DNA of 64,000 nucleotides from Globodera rostochiensis (lineage: Eukaryota; Nematoda; Chromadorea; Rhabditida; Heteroderidae). The position numbers and the translations under genes are program-made. The notes below the pieces were generated by a model, which was given only the letters and a program-made list of their open reading frames with translations, had not been told where the DNA came from and made no database searches. Of the stretch, positions 43,641 to 55,270 are shown piece by piece. Each line of letters opens with the position of its first letter. The first letter of the stretch is position 1. The stretch is from the NCBI GenBank assembly GCA_018350325.1, contig JAEVLN010000012.1:558001-622000 (forward strand), read 5' to 3'.

Positions 43641-44222
43641 ATTCGTTCTTTTCATTTTGTTTAGGAATATAAAATTGCAGTTTCCAATGCTTTCAATTGT
43701 TCCCTCTCCCCTCCGGCGCCATTGTCCTTTTCTTTCTTTTGTCGTTCAGTTCCCGCCCATTTTGCATTGTTTGCGATGCAAACGGAAACAGCAAAATTCT
43801 GTTGGTGTTGGCCATCGCTGCGGGGGCCGCCGATTGGTCTCAAATTTTTTGTGTTGCATTAGACAAAAAGCCGCCATTAAAGAATTGCCTCCAGCGATTT
43901 CGTCTAATCGGGGCGGTAACAAATGTCTGAAAATTGCGTTCTGTTCGTATTCCATCCGGTGGTATCTGAAAGAATGGGGAATTGGCGTAAGTTTAATTTG
44001 AATCGCACGGCACAGACTCCAAAAACTGAAAAGTGCCGGAATTTCGAGACAAAATGGCACGGACCCCCCCCCCCCCCCCCCCCTCCACCAACCGGGGCCA
44101 GAGAAAAACACAAGAATAAACGGCGGAAAGGACGGCGAACAAAGTCCAAAGGTCAACGCTCACTGAGAAAATTAAGCAAAAATCGAATTAATTAAACTTC
44201 GGAATGACTTAAAAAACAAAAT

Positions 44223-46922
44223 TTAACATTGGAAATTGCCGTTGGCCTCCGAATGGTAAAGCCAATCTTTGGATTCCAAAAATTGCATGCCGAAAGTCAA
44301 CAGAAACAGCTGAAGTTGGCTGAGTAAAGGGAATAAATAGTCTCTTTTCTTTCGTTTCCGATCACTCACCCGGAAATGATCAGAAGACCGGACGATGTGG
44401 CTTAAGTTTGTAAGTGTCAAACGATCCAGAAATGCTTTTTGATTTCAATTGCCAAAGATTACGACCTTCCGCCACCGGAAAAGTGCTCTCGACGCCCAAC
44501 TCCAGACTGATCGGGAACACGGGGACGGCGAAGAAGCCGAGAAGAGTGAGCAGAACGGACAGAACGACGGTGTCCAGTGGGGACTGGCGGGGGTGGCGGA
44601 GAAACTGAACACTTCGAAAATGTTTTTCCACACCAAAAATTTGGGAATTTTTCCTTTTGTACCAAATTCAGTGCTGCTCCAACAATGGCAATGCCAACAT
44701 AGGCAGCTTTGATGAACTCGTTGAACTTCTTCGTCCTGTCCACAACCCATCCGCCCAACACCGAGGCCAACGTGCCGCTGAAGGCGGAAACTGACAGCAA
44801 ATAGCCGCCCAACTGACGAAAGGGGGGGGGGGTAATTATCCATTCAAATGGTACGGGTTACGATACCTTGTCGGGGTACTGTAATCGCGAGAAATATTTG
44901 TCGGCCGTGACGAAAATGGACCATTGGAGGGCAAATGCCATGCCGAAAGTCAGCGTTTGGATGTAAAATATGCGCGACCTAAGCGGATAGATAAAATTAG
45001 CTTTTGTTGGCGTTTGGCGCGGGCGTGCCGCGGGTCAGTCGCCTCCGGGTGCGGACCCTAATGACTGAACGAATACAATTCGAGAGAATAGGAAGGGCAT
45101 GCCACATTCCTAAAGATGAAACCATGACGAGAATACAATTCGAGAGAATAGGAAAAAGGCCCTAAGGCATGCCACATTCCTAAAGATGAAACCATGACGA
45201 GAATACAATTCGAGAATAGAAAAAAGGCCCTAAGGCATGCCACATTCCTAAAGATGAAACCATGACGAGAATACAATTCGAGAATAGGAAAAAGGCCCTA
45301 AGGCATGCCACATTCCTAAAGATGAAACCATGACGAGAATACAATTCGAGAATAGGAAAAAGGCCCTAGGGCATGCCACATTCCTAAAAATGAAACCATG
45401 GCAAGGAATTGCTTCCCATTTTTATTGGCATTTTCATTTGAATGCGTTTTCGGTGTTTTACGTCCTTTTTGGCCTTTATTGGGCGGTTTTGGCTTTTGTT
45501 GGACCTAAAGAGAATTTGAAGGCCCCGCGCGAAGTCCGGTTTGTGTTCGCAATGCGAAGAGGCGGACGGCGGCGACGGCGGCTGAGCGCGCGAAACGCAC
45601 AAAGTGAGCGCGGACACCGCCAGCGCCAAAGCCAACAGAGAGACATTCTAAAAATGAGAAAATCGAAAATATAAATTTAATTTAATTTAAAATATTTAAA
45701 TAAAATATAATAAAACCAAATAATAAATCTGAGAAGAATCCTTCGCATCTGACACAAACAAAACGGGCGCAATTGAGCCGAGGACGACGCCGAAAGGATT
45801 CGCTAAATGTGAAGAAGCAAAATTAAATAAGGCAATAATTCAAATTGAAAGTTTCCCCAATTTGGCACTTTAAAATCCGCAAAAAATCATTTATTTCTTC
45901 GAATTTATCAAAGTTTATTTTGTAATTAATTCCTTTCAACCGATAAAACTCAGTGAATTTGCCAATGCCCGCTGATGCTCGCCGAACCAATGTTCCGCCA
46001 CTTTGGGCGACAAACACAAAAAGAACGGCTGGGACATCGCCGCGACGGTTTGGCCTAAAAAAATTAACAAAATTTGAGTTAAATTGGCCAAATGTTTAAT
46101 TTTAAAGCAATGAAATGACCGAAGTAAAGGACGGGCAGCCGGCGGTGTCTGTCCAGCGACGGAATTGAGGAAATTACGCGCAGAATGGCACCGGCCAAGT
46201 TCAAAGCGGCCGCAAAATGGCACTATAAATGGGTAAAATGGCAAAACGAACGGAAACTTTTGGATGAAATTGCCGAAATTCGAATGCCAAAACGGTCTGT
46301 GACGAACATGCCGACGAGGCCGGTCAGTACCCCAACCAATTGGAAGATCTGCGAACTCCAAAGCTCGACGTCGCACGAGTCGACAATGACGCTAAATGTG
46401 GGCGAACATTTTGGCACCAAATTAAAGGCAATTAACGGCGGCCGATCAGTGCCCAATTTCATTGTTTTGATCAGTCCTCTCACCTTGAATTTTGTGCTGC
46501 CCGAATTTCCAACTCCGACTGAACACAGTAAAAAGCGTTGGCGGCATCAAAAGAACAAAAATTAAAACAATTTTGATTAGAATTAATTTAAAAACCGTGC
46601 AACGGCGCGAATGATATCCATTGCTTTAAAATTAACATTTTGCAAAATAAAAATGAGAAAAAATAAACAAAACAAAAAAAATACGGTAGCGTTGGAAAGT
46701 GCGATAAGGCAGACGGCACTGAGCACAATCCATCGTTCTATATTAAAAGGTTAATTAATGACTAATTATTTTGGAATTATTTAATTTAAAAAAGGACTTT
46801 TGTTTTTGGGGCCAAATTCAAAAATTCTGACGTGCGTATGAAACGTAGCGATTGGCGACTTCGTTGGCGGAGTTTCTGCGGCTTTGTGGCGGGGCGCCGT
46901 CGCCAACCGCCGGGGGGCACAT
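44223..46922 (-). CDS. SLC49/FLVCR-family major facilitator transporter
   Basis: Minus strand from ATG 46922. Exons encode a cytosolic start with RRNSANEVANRYVSYA, span 1 (RWIVLSAVCLIALSNAT, QWISFAPLH), WSSQIFQLVGVLTGLVGMFV-TDRFGIR (the loop 2-3 motif), FNLAGAILRVISSI, AAMSQPFFLCLSPKVAEHWF with QRALANSL, NPFGVVLGSIAPVLFV, LTFGMAFALQWSIFVTADKY, SGTLASVLGGWVVDRTKKF and FPISLELGVESTFPVAE, ending LTFGMQFLESKDWLYHSEAN-GNFQC. PFGVVLGS and ELGVESTFPVAE are hallmarks of the SLC49 family, whose animal members export haem or carry choline and ethanolamine across plasma or mitochondr‍ial membranes. About 12 spans expected. A 5-copy tandem repeat lies in one intron. Convergent with the plus-strand genes to its left. 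Confidence 0.85.
45058..45392. repeat. Tandem repeat, about 68-bp unit, five copies, intronic
   Basis: Unit includes GCATGCCACATTCCTAAAGA, TGAAACCATGACGAGAATAC and AATTCGAGAATAGGAAAAAG, with GCCCTAAG joining units. Copies are nearly identical apart from a 4-base GAGA insertion in the first two. It lies in an intron of the SLC49-type gene. Confidence 0.92.
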
Positions 46923-48764
46923 CGAATTGTTATTCGAATCTAAATGCTTTTTAAATATTTGACTAAATAATTATTTTATATAAAAACCCAAACAAACAAA
47001 TTTTAATAAAAACGGAAATTCCTTCCCTTTTGCTCGGAACAGCAAACCGCCGGTGGATGCATTTGCACAATGAATTTAATTCTCAGGGAAAAAAGAGGCC
47101 GAAGATTTTATCAGATTTGCGGGGGGGAAGGAAAAGCTCTGATCAGTGATCAGTGATCAGCGCCAGCAGCGGCCCCGGCGTCTCCGGTACTTCCCAAAAC
47201 TCCACCGACCGGGCAGAAGTCGTTGGGATGGGAACAGAGAGGCGGTGGACACTTTGGCCGCCGGCTGCTCCCTCAGCGGACAAATCATACAACGCTGACA
47301 AATGAACAAAGACAAATGAACAAATTGTACATTTGATCGAACACCGACAATTTAACAATTTATTCCCTTTTCTTACGCCTTCCTCGTCGAACGAGCCGCC
47401 GCCGTTGCGCATAAAAAAGGAAGCGGCGGCTGCGCCACTGCGCGAACTTCGGAGAGAAGAGGAACGCGGCCGAATGGCGCCGACGGTGCCGAGAACGCTC
47501 AGCCGGGCGCCCAATTGAAGCGCCGTCGGGGAAACGGACAGAAAATTATTTATTTTCGGCATTTTGGAGGGGGGGGGGGCGGCGGCGGACAATTGGAAGT
47601 CTGAAATCAGTACAGCAACAGCAACAGTCAGTAACCATATTCCATTTGCATTCCCCCGATTGCAACAAACAACGAATGGGGGAAATATGGACGATTGGGG
47701 AGGGGGGAGGGGGGAAGGGGGGGGGGGTGAGTCAGTGGGAGGGGGGGGAAGCAAAGCAAAGTTTAATAATCAACCCGTGGGAAAAACGGAAAAACGAATT
47801 TCGCGATGTCCCATTGTTTTTGTTGAGCCTTCGACGATTGAACACGGTGAGCAGCGTCCGTCCCCTCCTCCGACAAAAAGCAGCGATTTTTTTGAGAGAA
47901 TTTTTAAACAGAATTTGAAACAATTTTGGCGTCTCTCAGTTTGAGTTTTGACCCCATAAATGTTAAGTTGATGGCATTGAATGTGAAGCTGAAAAAGACA
48001 ATATGGAACTTTTGGGCAATTTGAGGAGATTGCGTGATTTGGACACCATCACTTCCCCCCCCCCCTCCAAAATGCGTTTGAAGGATTGGAAAAGCAATTT
48101 TAAAGCTATTAATGGAAGACGAAGACAGGGCGGAATGGCAAATAGGTTGAAAATCACCCGTACAAAATGTATCAAAAGAAAGTGCCATTTTTTTGCCGAA
48201 GGAACGCAAATGCCAATAATTTTATAATTAATCCCTCGGGGGGGGGGGGGGGAGGAAAGGAAGAAAAAGCGGCGTGGATTGGACGTTGGAGGGGGGGGGG
48301 GGGTTTTTGGAGGGGATGGGAGAGTGCCTAATTGGGCCCATTCAAAAATGTTTTGGCCACTTCCGAAGGCATTAACGAATGCCTTCAAAACGGCGATTCT
48401 TTGGAGGGGTCGTCGATACACAAATTAATGAACTTATCGCTCATTGAACGAAACGAAAATCGTCTTAATTTTGTGCTTAAATTTGAGAACATAAGCGATC
48501 CAATCAAAGGCGGCACAGAACGAAAAACGATCGGACTTATCGTTGCCAAAGAATATTTTAAGACTTTTAGTTATGGGCGGCGAATAAAACTATAAAAAAA
48601 GGGTGGCATACTTCCATTTTTACGACCTCAGATTAACGTCAAAATGATCAATCGCTTTTATTGAAATTTTAATGACTAACATTTATTGCGCATATGTTTT
48701 GAAAAGCTGTCAGCGCCAAGTTGGCACGGAAAATTGAGATCTCTTTTTTGTTACTTTATTCATC
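46923..48764. other. Region without a firmly supported gene; possible 5' exons of a minus-strand gene
   Basis: Minus-strand open frames at 47562-47377 (MPKINNFLSVSPTALQLGAR start, donor after SFDEEG) and 47297-47150 (DLSAEGAAGGQSVHRLSVP) look partly coding, but their phases do not connect to the SLC49 gene below. Long G runs at 47568-47580, 47697-47747 and 48238-48304. TGATCAGTGATCAGTGATCA near 47140 is a short direct repeat. Confidence 0.35.
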
Positions 48765-49508
48765 GGCGCCCGGACAATTGGACAGTGGACAATCCGACAG
48801 TAGACAATCCGACAGTGGACAATCCGACAGTGAGGACAATCCGACAGAAGTGGACAATCGGACAGTGGACAATCCGACAGTGAATGAAAATTTTAAAAAA
48901 ACTAAGATTGAGATGAAAATGGGGAAAACCATGTCTATTTGAATGGCGCGGGTTAAAAAACTTCCTTACCTAATTGTTTTATGACTTAAAATCACGTCAA
49001 ATCGTTCTGGCAGTCGGTAAGCAATCCATTTAAATAAGCCAAAAATGGTCGATTGGCGCGGTTACGGTAAATGGCACAAATGGCCGCAACTTTCTCCACG
49101 TTCTTTTTCGCTCCATTCCTTTTCCATGAAACTATGCTGTAAATTGTTTTGAAATTCTAGTCAACCCAAATGCCTGTCCTCGCCTCCATTGTTCTGACAA
49201 AATGACTGAGTGGTAGATGGGGAACGGAACTTGTAATGACTGTTGAGGGTTTGTGCTAGCCCTCGAGGCTGTTTGTTCGACGGATTTAGGTATCAAAATA
49301 TAATTAAGGGAGTTTTTTAACCCGCGCCATTCAAATAGACATGGTTTTCCCCATTTTCATCTCAATCTTAGTTTTTTTAAAATTTTCATTCACTGTCGGA
49401 TTGTCCACTGTCCGATTGTCCACTTCTGTCGGATTGTCCTCACTGTCGGATTGTCCACTGTCGGATTGTCTACTGTCGGATTGTCCACTGTCCAATTGTC
49501 CGGACCCC
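48765..49508. mobile_element. Long inverted-repeat DNA element, 744 bp, 8-bp target duplication
   Basis: Arms of about 195 bases are near-perfect inverted repeats: CCGGACAATTGGACAGTGG, tandem GGACAATCCGACAGT units, CTAAGATTGAGATGAAAATG and GCGCGGGTTAAAAAACTTCC on the left, mirrored on the right. TATTCATC flanks both ends (48757-48764, 49509-49516). The unique middle (48965-49315) has no open frame of note. The 8-bp duplication suggests hAT. The arms could form a long hairpin if transcribed. Confidence 0.9.
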
Positions 49509-49815
49509 TATTCATCAAATGATTTCTGAGTGTTTGTTTCGTTTTGTGTGTAAAATAGCCTTACTTGACCAATTCAAATTTTAGTGACAGATCGCCAAAA
49601 AATTAACATTGTTTTTTTCTAAAAAATTTCGGTTTTTATTTTTCGACATTTCGTGCTTTTTGCCTATGTTTCGACCTTTGTGGTTTGGACATTATAATAA
49701 TTTCAGATGGATATTTTGCACGGAACGGGCCGGGCCGTTAATCGCATCGAATTAAATCACTAAAAGCGAAGGCATTAAATTTAAAAGGTTTTTGATTCTG
49801 CGCTTTTAGCAAAAG

Positions 49816-51420
49816 ATGGCCTCTAATTTTGCACACCGGTTATTCGTACTTCGATTTTTTCCCCTTCTCAACCGTTGCCATTCTTCCATTTTTACCAGAC
49901 ACAAAATTTGCGGATTTCTAAGGCACGTTCAAAGTGTTAAACGGCACTTTTCTTCTTCCTCGCCTTGTCTTGTCGAGACGACAAATTCGGCGGAAATTGA
50001 AGAAAGCGGTGGGGAATCCGTACTTTTTTGATAAAGGACTGCTATTTTTTTAGTCTTTTGAATAAACTTTTTAGTGATTATTTGAGCTTTTTGGCCTGAC
50101 TTTTTTGAAGTTTTTAGTGAATTTTCTTTATAATTTTCCATTTAATTTTTTAGGTCTGAACGATTTAATGGCAGCGCAAATCGAATGGAAACGCGAAAAG
50201 GACGCGGAATTATTGGCGCGCAGCCAACGCGCCAAATTGGCAGCCGTGCGGCGTCTGCACGATTTTTTGCTGAATGGGCCAAAAGAGGCGAGGTTTGTGC
50301 TGTTTTGTGTCCCCAAATACAAATTTCAATCGCAATTTTGAAAAGGTCGGTGCTTTAAGGAGCAGAAAACAAACATTTGGAAAGGCCTAAGACCTTTTAG
50401 GTTAAAATAAAATGCTTTTTCATTTTCGATTTTTCTTTAAGCACTTCAATTTGGCGTCCTCTCGGCGTCGAAGGCCGTGCCGAATGTGACCGAATATTGG
50501 CCCATTTTGAGGAGAGAATGGCGGAAGAAATGAAAAAAACCGAAGCAACTTTAGTCGCTGTTGCCGAGCAAAGAAAAAGTGCGGTCTTTTTTTCTAATTT
50601 TAATTTAATTTAATTTGCTCTTTTAAATAGTTCCCCGCCAAATCGAACGCGAATTGGACGTCTTCAAAACCCTTTATCTTCGCGTTTTGTTTCGCCTTTT
50701 CCGTGAAGTGTATCGATTGGGTGCCGACGAAATGCAAAAGAGCGGAGAGAAAGGCGTACAGAGACAGAGAGCGGAGAAGGCGCAGGTGGAGAGACTGAAC
50801 GCAGGTCGGGCGGGAGGGGAGGGAAGAGCAAGCTGATCAGACTGATCAAATCGTTCATCTTATCCAACAAATAAATTGATCTTAAATTTAAGCTTCGATA
50901 GTGTTTTTAATTGCCATTTTTAGTGTTTGACTTAGTGCCTGAAATGACGGAATTGAAACGGCACTGTTTTTTGGGTGTTTTTTGGCTCTCCGATGGACAA
51001 TCTTTTCGTTTTCTCGACCATTTGAATACAAAATGTGGCCGTTCGTCTTTGGACGGGCCGCACGTCAATTTCATTTGTCACATTGCCATTGCGACAAAAG
51101 AGGTAAAAGAATTTTAAAATATTTTTTTATAATTTTAAGAAATTTGCCCAAAATTTAGGCACCAATTTTGGAACCGCTCACTGAATTGGCCACGTTTTTG
51201 CCCTCAAACTTTTTGCACATTGCGAAGGTGTTCAACTCATTAGCACTAATTTATGGTAAATTTATTTGGAAAATGCAAATTTGTCGTTAGACAATAATTC
51301 AATCACTCCAAAAAAGGACAAACTGACAATTTCGACAAATTGGAAGAGTTGTGGAGGAAATTGGACAGAATGAAGAGAAATGTGCCTTTTGCGGAACAAA
51401 GGAGTCGAATGAAAGTTTGA
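49816..51420 (+). CDS. Orphan, probably mitochondrial, helical protein of about 375 residues
   Basis: Six or seven exons join in phase: 49816 to about 50004, about 50154-50293, about 50442-50579, about 50632-50805, about 50924-51102, about 51159-51254 and about 51316-51420. The N-terminus is basic and hydrophobic without acids for 45 residues (ASNFAHRLFVLRFFPLLNRC, RHVQSVKRHFSSSS), a typical mitochondrial presequence. It continues with charged helices (AAQIEWKREKDAELLARSQR), FKTLYLRVLFRLFREVYRLG, GVFWLSDGQSFRFLDHLN and FLPSNFLHIAKVFNSLALIY, the last with a helical-hairpin (PPR-like) feel. No family is recognised. The TIR element ends 300 bases upstream. Confidence 0.6.
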
Positions 51421-53666
51421 ATTTGAAAAGGGCGTTTAGCCAAACACCCCCAAAATTTAAGCCAATTTTGGCCCGAATTGCGCACTTTTTTCGGACTGCG
51501 AACAGAACAGCGCCAGGCTCTCTCCAAGCGGCGATTAAACGACTGGACGGACAGCCCTTTTTTATTAGTGCACATGCGAAGAAGAGAGAAGGAAATACGT
51601 AAAAAGTCGAAAACCCCCCGATTTTTGAATTTTGTGCTATTTAAATGACGTCAAACAAAAAAAGACTTTTGTATTGCAACGCGATTTGTGTTCGGTTTGT
51701 TTTGCACGCCGTGAACGAACCAATTGGCCGCGTCGTTTTTTGGATTATTCTGACATTTTGAGAGAGGTTTTGTGAACTGCGGTGTTTCTGTTACGTCTTG
51801 CATGACAAAATTCAACAATATTTATGAGGTCGTCTCTGTTATTGGAATTTGGGAGAATGAATGGTAAAGAAAGAGAGGGCGAGTTTTGGAACTTTCAGCA
51901 CATTTGCAACGCGTCCGACGTCGGCACGGCGATGGAATTATTTTGCTGGTTGTCCCTCGGCCGCCCATTTTCTTCCGACGACCGTTGGCGCTCACTTTGG
52001 CCCATAAATTTTTTGGCGAAATGACCGGCAGCAACGGCGGCGGTCAGCTGAAAAGCCTAAAACGGGGGAAAATGCGGTAGTGATCACTGATCAGATCTTT
52101 CCCCATTTGTGTAATCTTTTAGCGTGATTAATCAATTTGCCTTTTTAATAAGAAATTGAGTCCCCAGGGAAAGGGACGTTTCAGTACCAAGACCCCACAA
52201 ATGAGGGTGCTTTAGGCATTTTCAAGTCCGGCCCCAATGATTTATGCCCTTTTTGGCGACTCAATTCATTTATTTACCCACTCACATCGCTCATTCGCGC
52301 CCTTACGAGGTAATTGTGCTTCATCGTCTCCAGTTTCGTCTTTCGGAGGCCCCGTTCGGTGTATATCGGCGGATACCACCCAAATTTCAAAAAATGAATG
52401 AAAATGCCAAAATTTCCGCGTTTGTTTATGCTTTTGAACGAATTGCCTACCACGGGAAGAAATAGTCGCGAAGCACCCAAAGATTGAAGGCGAGCCAACA
52501 CAGCAAACAGCACAGGCCGAACGCGTAGCCGAGCACCAGCCGATGCTCCGAGACGAGCACAGCGAACGGAGACTTCACCTGGGGGCATTTACAATAATTT
52601 AATTTTGCTTTTTGATTTATTTCGAGGGGACAGCGAACGACGGCACTTTTTAGCCCGAGAAAGACCATAATTTATTATTTATTTTACATTTCTCAGAATC
52701 TTTCTTTTACCTTTGCTTTATTTGAGTTGTGAATTAATTGTCTTTAGCAGAATTAGAATTTACACTTTTTATATTCTTTGAAAAAATCGGGAATTTATTG
52801 AATGTCGGGTTTGTGCATGGTTTGTGACGCAAAAAAGGAATTGAATGGCTTTTGGAGGAATAAATGCCACACAATTTGGGAAGCCCCACAGGCAAAATCC
52901 CCCAACAAAGGCATTTTGCCTCCGGCGACGACACTCACTTAATGTTGCCTCAGGGACAATTTGCAGCTGATGAACCCTTAAGGCAAATTTGGACGCAAAT
53001 TGAGTATTTCAAGACGAGGTGAGAATGATGGAAAAGCTCGGGATGGAAAGGGAAAGTTTGTCGGAATAATTTTAGAGAACAAATTTAGAAGGAATAAATG
53101 GGAGGGGCGGGGCGAGGACTTTCGCCTCGGGCAATTTCTAAAAAATATTTAAATTAAATAGTGGAAATTGTTAAGAAAGAATAACAAAAACGCAAATGTT
53201 GTTAATATGATGTACATATTTTATGAACAAATATTTTATTTGACCAACGAATTACGGCCAAATCCAATCGGCGGAGACGAAGCGGCCAAAAGCAATTCAT
53301 TCGCCTTACATTCTCTTTGACCCGCCCGCCCAAAGTACGGACGGACACCCCACAGAATCGGGGGAAAAGGCTAATAACGAAGCGAAGGGAGGGAGGGAGG
53401 CCATAACATCGGAAAGCACCAAAATTTGTGCCCGAAATTCCATTAAAAATTCCAAAATAAGTGCTAACCCCTCGAGTGATTGATTTAATTATCATGACGC
53501 CTATTATGTACATGAACAAGAGAAAGGATTTGAGAACCAATCGAGAATCTCGAATAACCGGCCCCCGGTCCCCCCCCCCCCCCCAATTTTGTGCATTTCC
53601 TTTTAGCCGAGTAAATTAAAATTGTTCAAGCAAAACAAAAGAAAGGGGCGGCCCAACTTTTTCTTA
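51421..53666. other. Region with only weak, unassigned open frames
   Basis: Candidates: plus-strand exon near 51886-52077 (ILLVVPRPPIFFRRPLALTL, GEMTGSNGGGQLKSLKRGK); plus-strand frame 52244-52465; and a minus-strand 73-residue frame 52668-52447 ending with a hydrophobic span (VLGYAFGLCCLLCWLAFNLW) that may be a small tail-anchored protein or a last exon. None could be tied into a full gene. A run of 14 C lies at 53570-53583. Confidence 0.35.
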
Positions 53667-55270
53667 ATGCCTTTTTTGCATCATTTGTCGTTCGTTTTGG
53701 TCACTTTTTGTGGTGCTTTTTCGATTGTGCACGGCAATCTTTGTGCGTTTGGATGTCGCGAGTTTCCTCAGGCAAAAAGAATTTTCTTAAATTTATTAAT
53801 TAAAATTAATATGACAAATCCGATCTTTTCAGCATCAAATTGTCTCCTCCGCCCAATTTCGCTCCTTCATAATGCCCCGGGAGAGGGGCGACTGCGTCGG
53901 CAATTGTTGTGGCGGAGTTGAATGTGGTGGCGCAGAGTCCGCCGAAGATGGCGAAGGATACGGCGCTGGAGGGGACGGAGAACGGCCCCCGAAGACAAAA
54001 GACGGAGAGGGGACGGAGGAGGTTGGCGGGGGGGGGGGAAGCTGTGCCATCAGAGGAGCTGGACGGGGGGGGGAGGGAGCTGTGCCATCAGAGGAGCTGG
54101 ACGGGGGGGGGAGGGAGCTGTGCCATCAGAGGAGCTGGACGGGGCGGGGGGGGGGGGAGGGAGCTGTGCCATCAGAGGAGCTGGACGGGGCGGGGGGGGG
54201 GGGGGGAAGGGAGCTGTGCCATCAGAGGAGCTGGACGGGGCGGGGGGGGGGGGGGAGGGAGCTGTGCCATCAGAGGAGCTGGACGGGGGGGGGGAGGGAG
54301 CTGTGCCATCAGAGGAGCTGGACGGGGGGGGGAGGGAGCTGTGCCATCAGAGGAGCTGGACGGGGGGGGGGGGAGGGAGCTGTGCCATCAGAGGAGCTGG
54401 ACGGGGGGGGGGGGGGAGGGAGCTGTGCCAAGAGGAGCTACGGGGGGGGAGTGAGCTGTGCCATCAGAGGAGCTGGACGGGGGGGAGGAGGGAGCTGTGC
54501 CATCAGAGGAGCTGGACGGGGGGGGGGGAGGGAGCTGTGCCATCAGAGGAGCTGGACGGGGGGGGGGGGGAGGGAGCTGTGCCAAGAGGAGCTACGGGGG
54601 GGGAGTGAGCTGTGCCATCAGAGGAGCTGGACGGGGGGGGAGGGAGCTGTGCCACGGGGGGGGGAGGAGGGAGCTGTGCCATCAGAGGAGCTGGACGGGG
54701 GGGGGGGGAGGGAGCTGTGCCATCAGAGGAGCTGGACGGGGGGGAGGAGGGAGCTGTGCCATCAGAGGAGCTGGACGGGGGGGGGAGGGAGCTGTGCCAT
54801 CAGAGGAGCTGGACGGGGGGGGGGAGGGAGCTGTGCCATCAGAGGAGCTGGACGGGGGGGAGGAGGGAGCTGTGCCATCAGAGGAGCTGGACGGGGGGGG
54901 GGGAGGGAGCTGTGCCATCAGAGGAGCTGGACGGGGGGGGGAGGGAGCTGTGCCATCAGAGGAGCTGGACGGGGGGGGGGAGGGAGCTGTGCCATCAGAG
55001 GAGCTGGACGGGGGGGGGAAGCTGTGCCATCATCATCACCGTTCTAGACCCTGATATACAGTAGGGCTCGGGTCACGCTCAAGCTCAATTAGATGTTATG
55101 AATCAATCACTCCGTTTGGCATTATTTTCTTTCAGCGCAAAAGTGCCCTTCCGGACATTGCCGCGTTTCTGAAGTCTTTGTTGCCTCGTCAAAATTCAGA
55201 AAACGCTGACAAAAAATTTGTTTGGTATTCGACCGCCGGAATTGGACAGACGGCACTTTCTGAAGCCTGA
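53667..55270 (+). CDS. Secreted Gly-rich repeat protein (candidate)
   Basis: ATG at 53667 begins MPFLHHLSFVLVTFCGAFSI-VHG, a strong signal peptide, then NLCAFGCREFPQ. A candidate GC-AG intron (53772-53832) leads to HQIVSSAQFRSF, MPRERGDCVGNCCGGVECGG and an acidic/Gly stretch entering the minisatellite at about 54030. A plausible last exon at about 55136-55270 (RKSALPDIAAFLKSLLPRQN ... FVWYSTAGIGQTALSEA, stop) follows a CTTTCAG acceptor; the donor leading to it is unclear. The mature start has several Cys (CAFGC, C-x3-CC-x4-C). No family recognised. It could be a cuticle or effector-type secreted protein; the frame through the array cannot be fixed because G-run lengths are error-prone. Confidence 0.45.
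54028..55025. repeat. G-rich minisatellite, 36-42-bp unit, about 26 copies, open in three frames
   Basis: Unit GAGCTGTGCCATCAGAGGAG plus CTGGACGGG and a G run of 7-14 plus AGG. A variant unit lacking CATC (TGTGCCAAGAGGAGCTACGG) occurs at about 54425 and 54580. Because units contain no stop in any frame and the G run varies, all three plus frames stay open, encoding EELDGGG-GAVPS, RSWTGGG-ELCHQ or GAGRGG-SCAIR. Confidence 0.93.

Noticed and set aside
47143..47754. Minus-strand 203-codon frame as the N-terminus of the SLC49 transporter
   Set aside because: Tempting because of strand and position, but the phases do not connect to the exon starting at 46922, which has its own ATG after an acceptor-like site.
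54388..54918. Minus-strand Pro/Ser frames in the G-rich minisatellite
   Set aside because: Antisense of the same stop-free repeat; no independent support.
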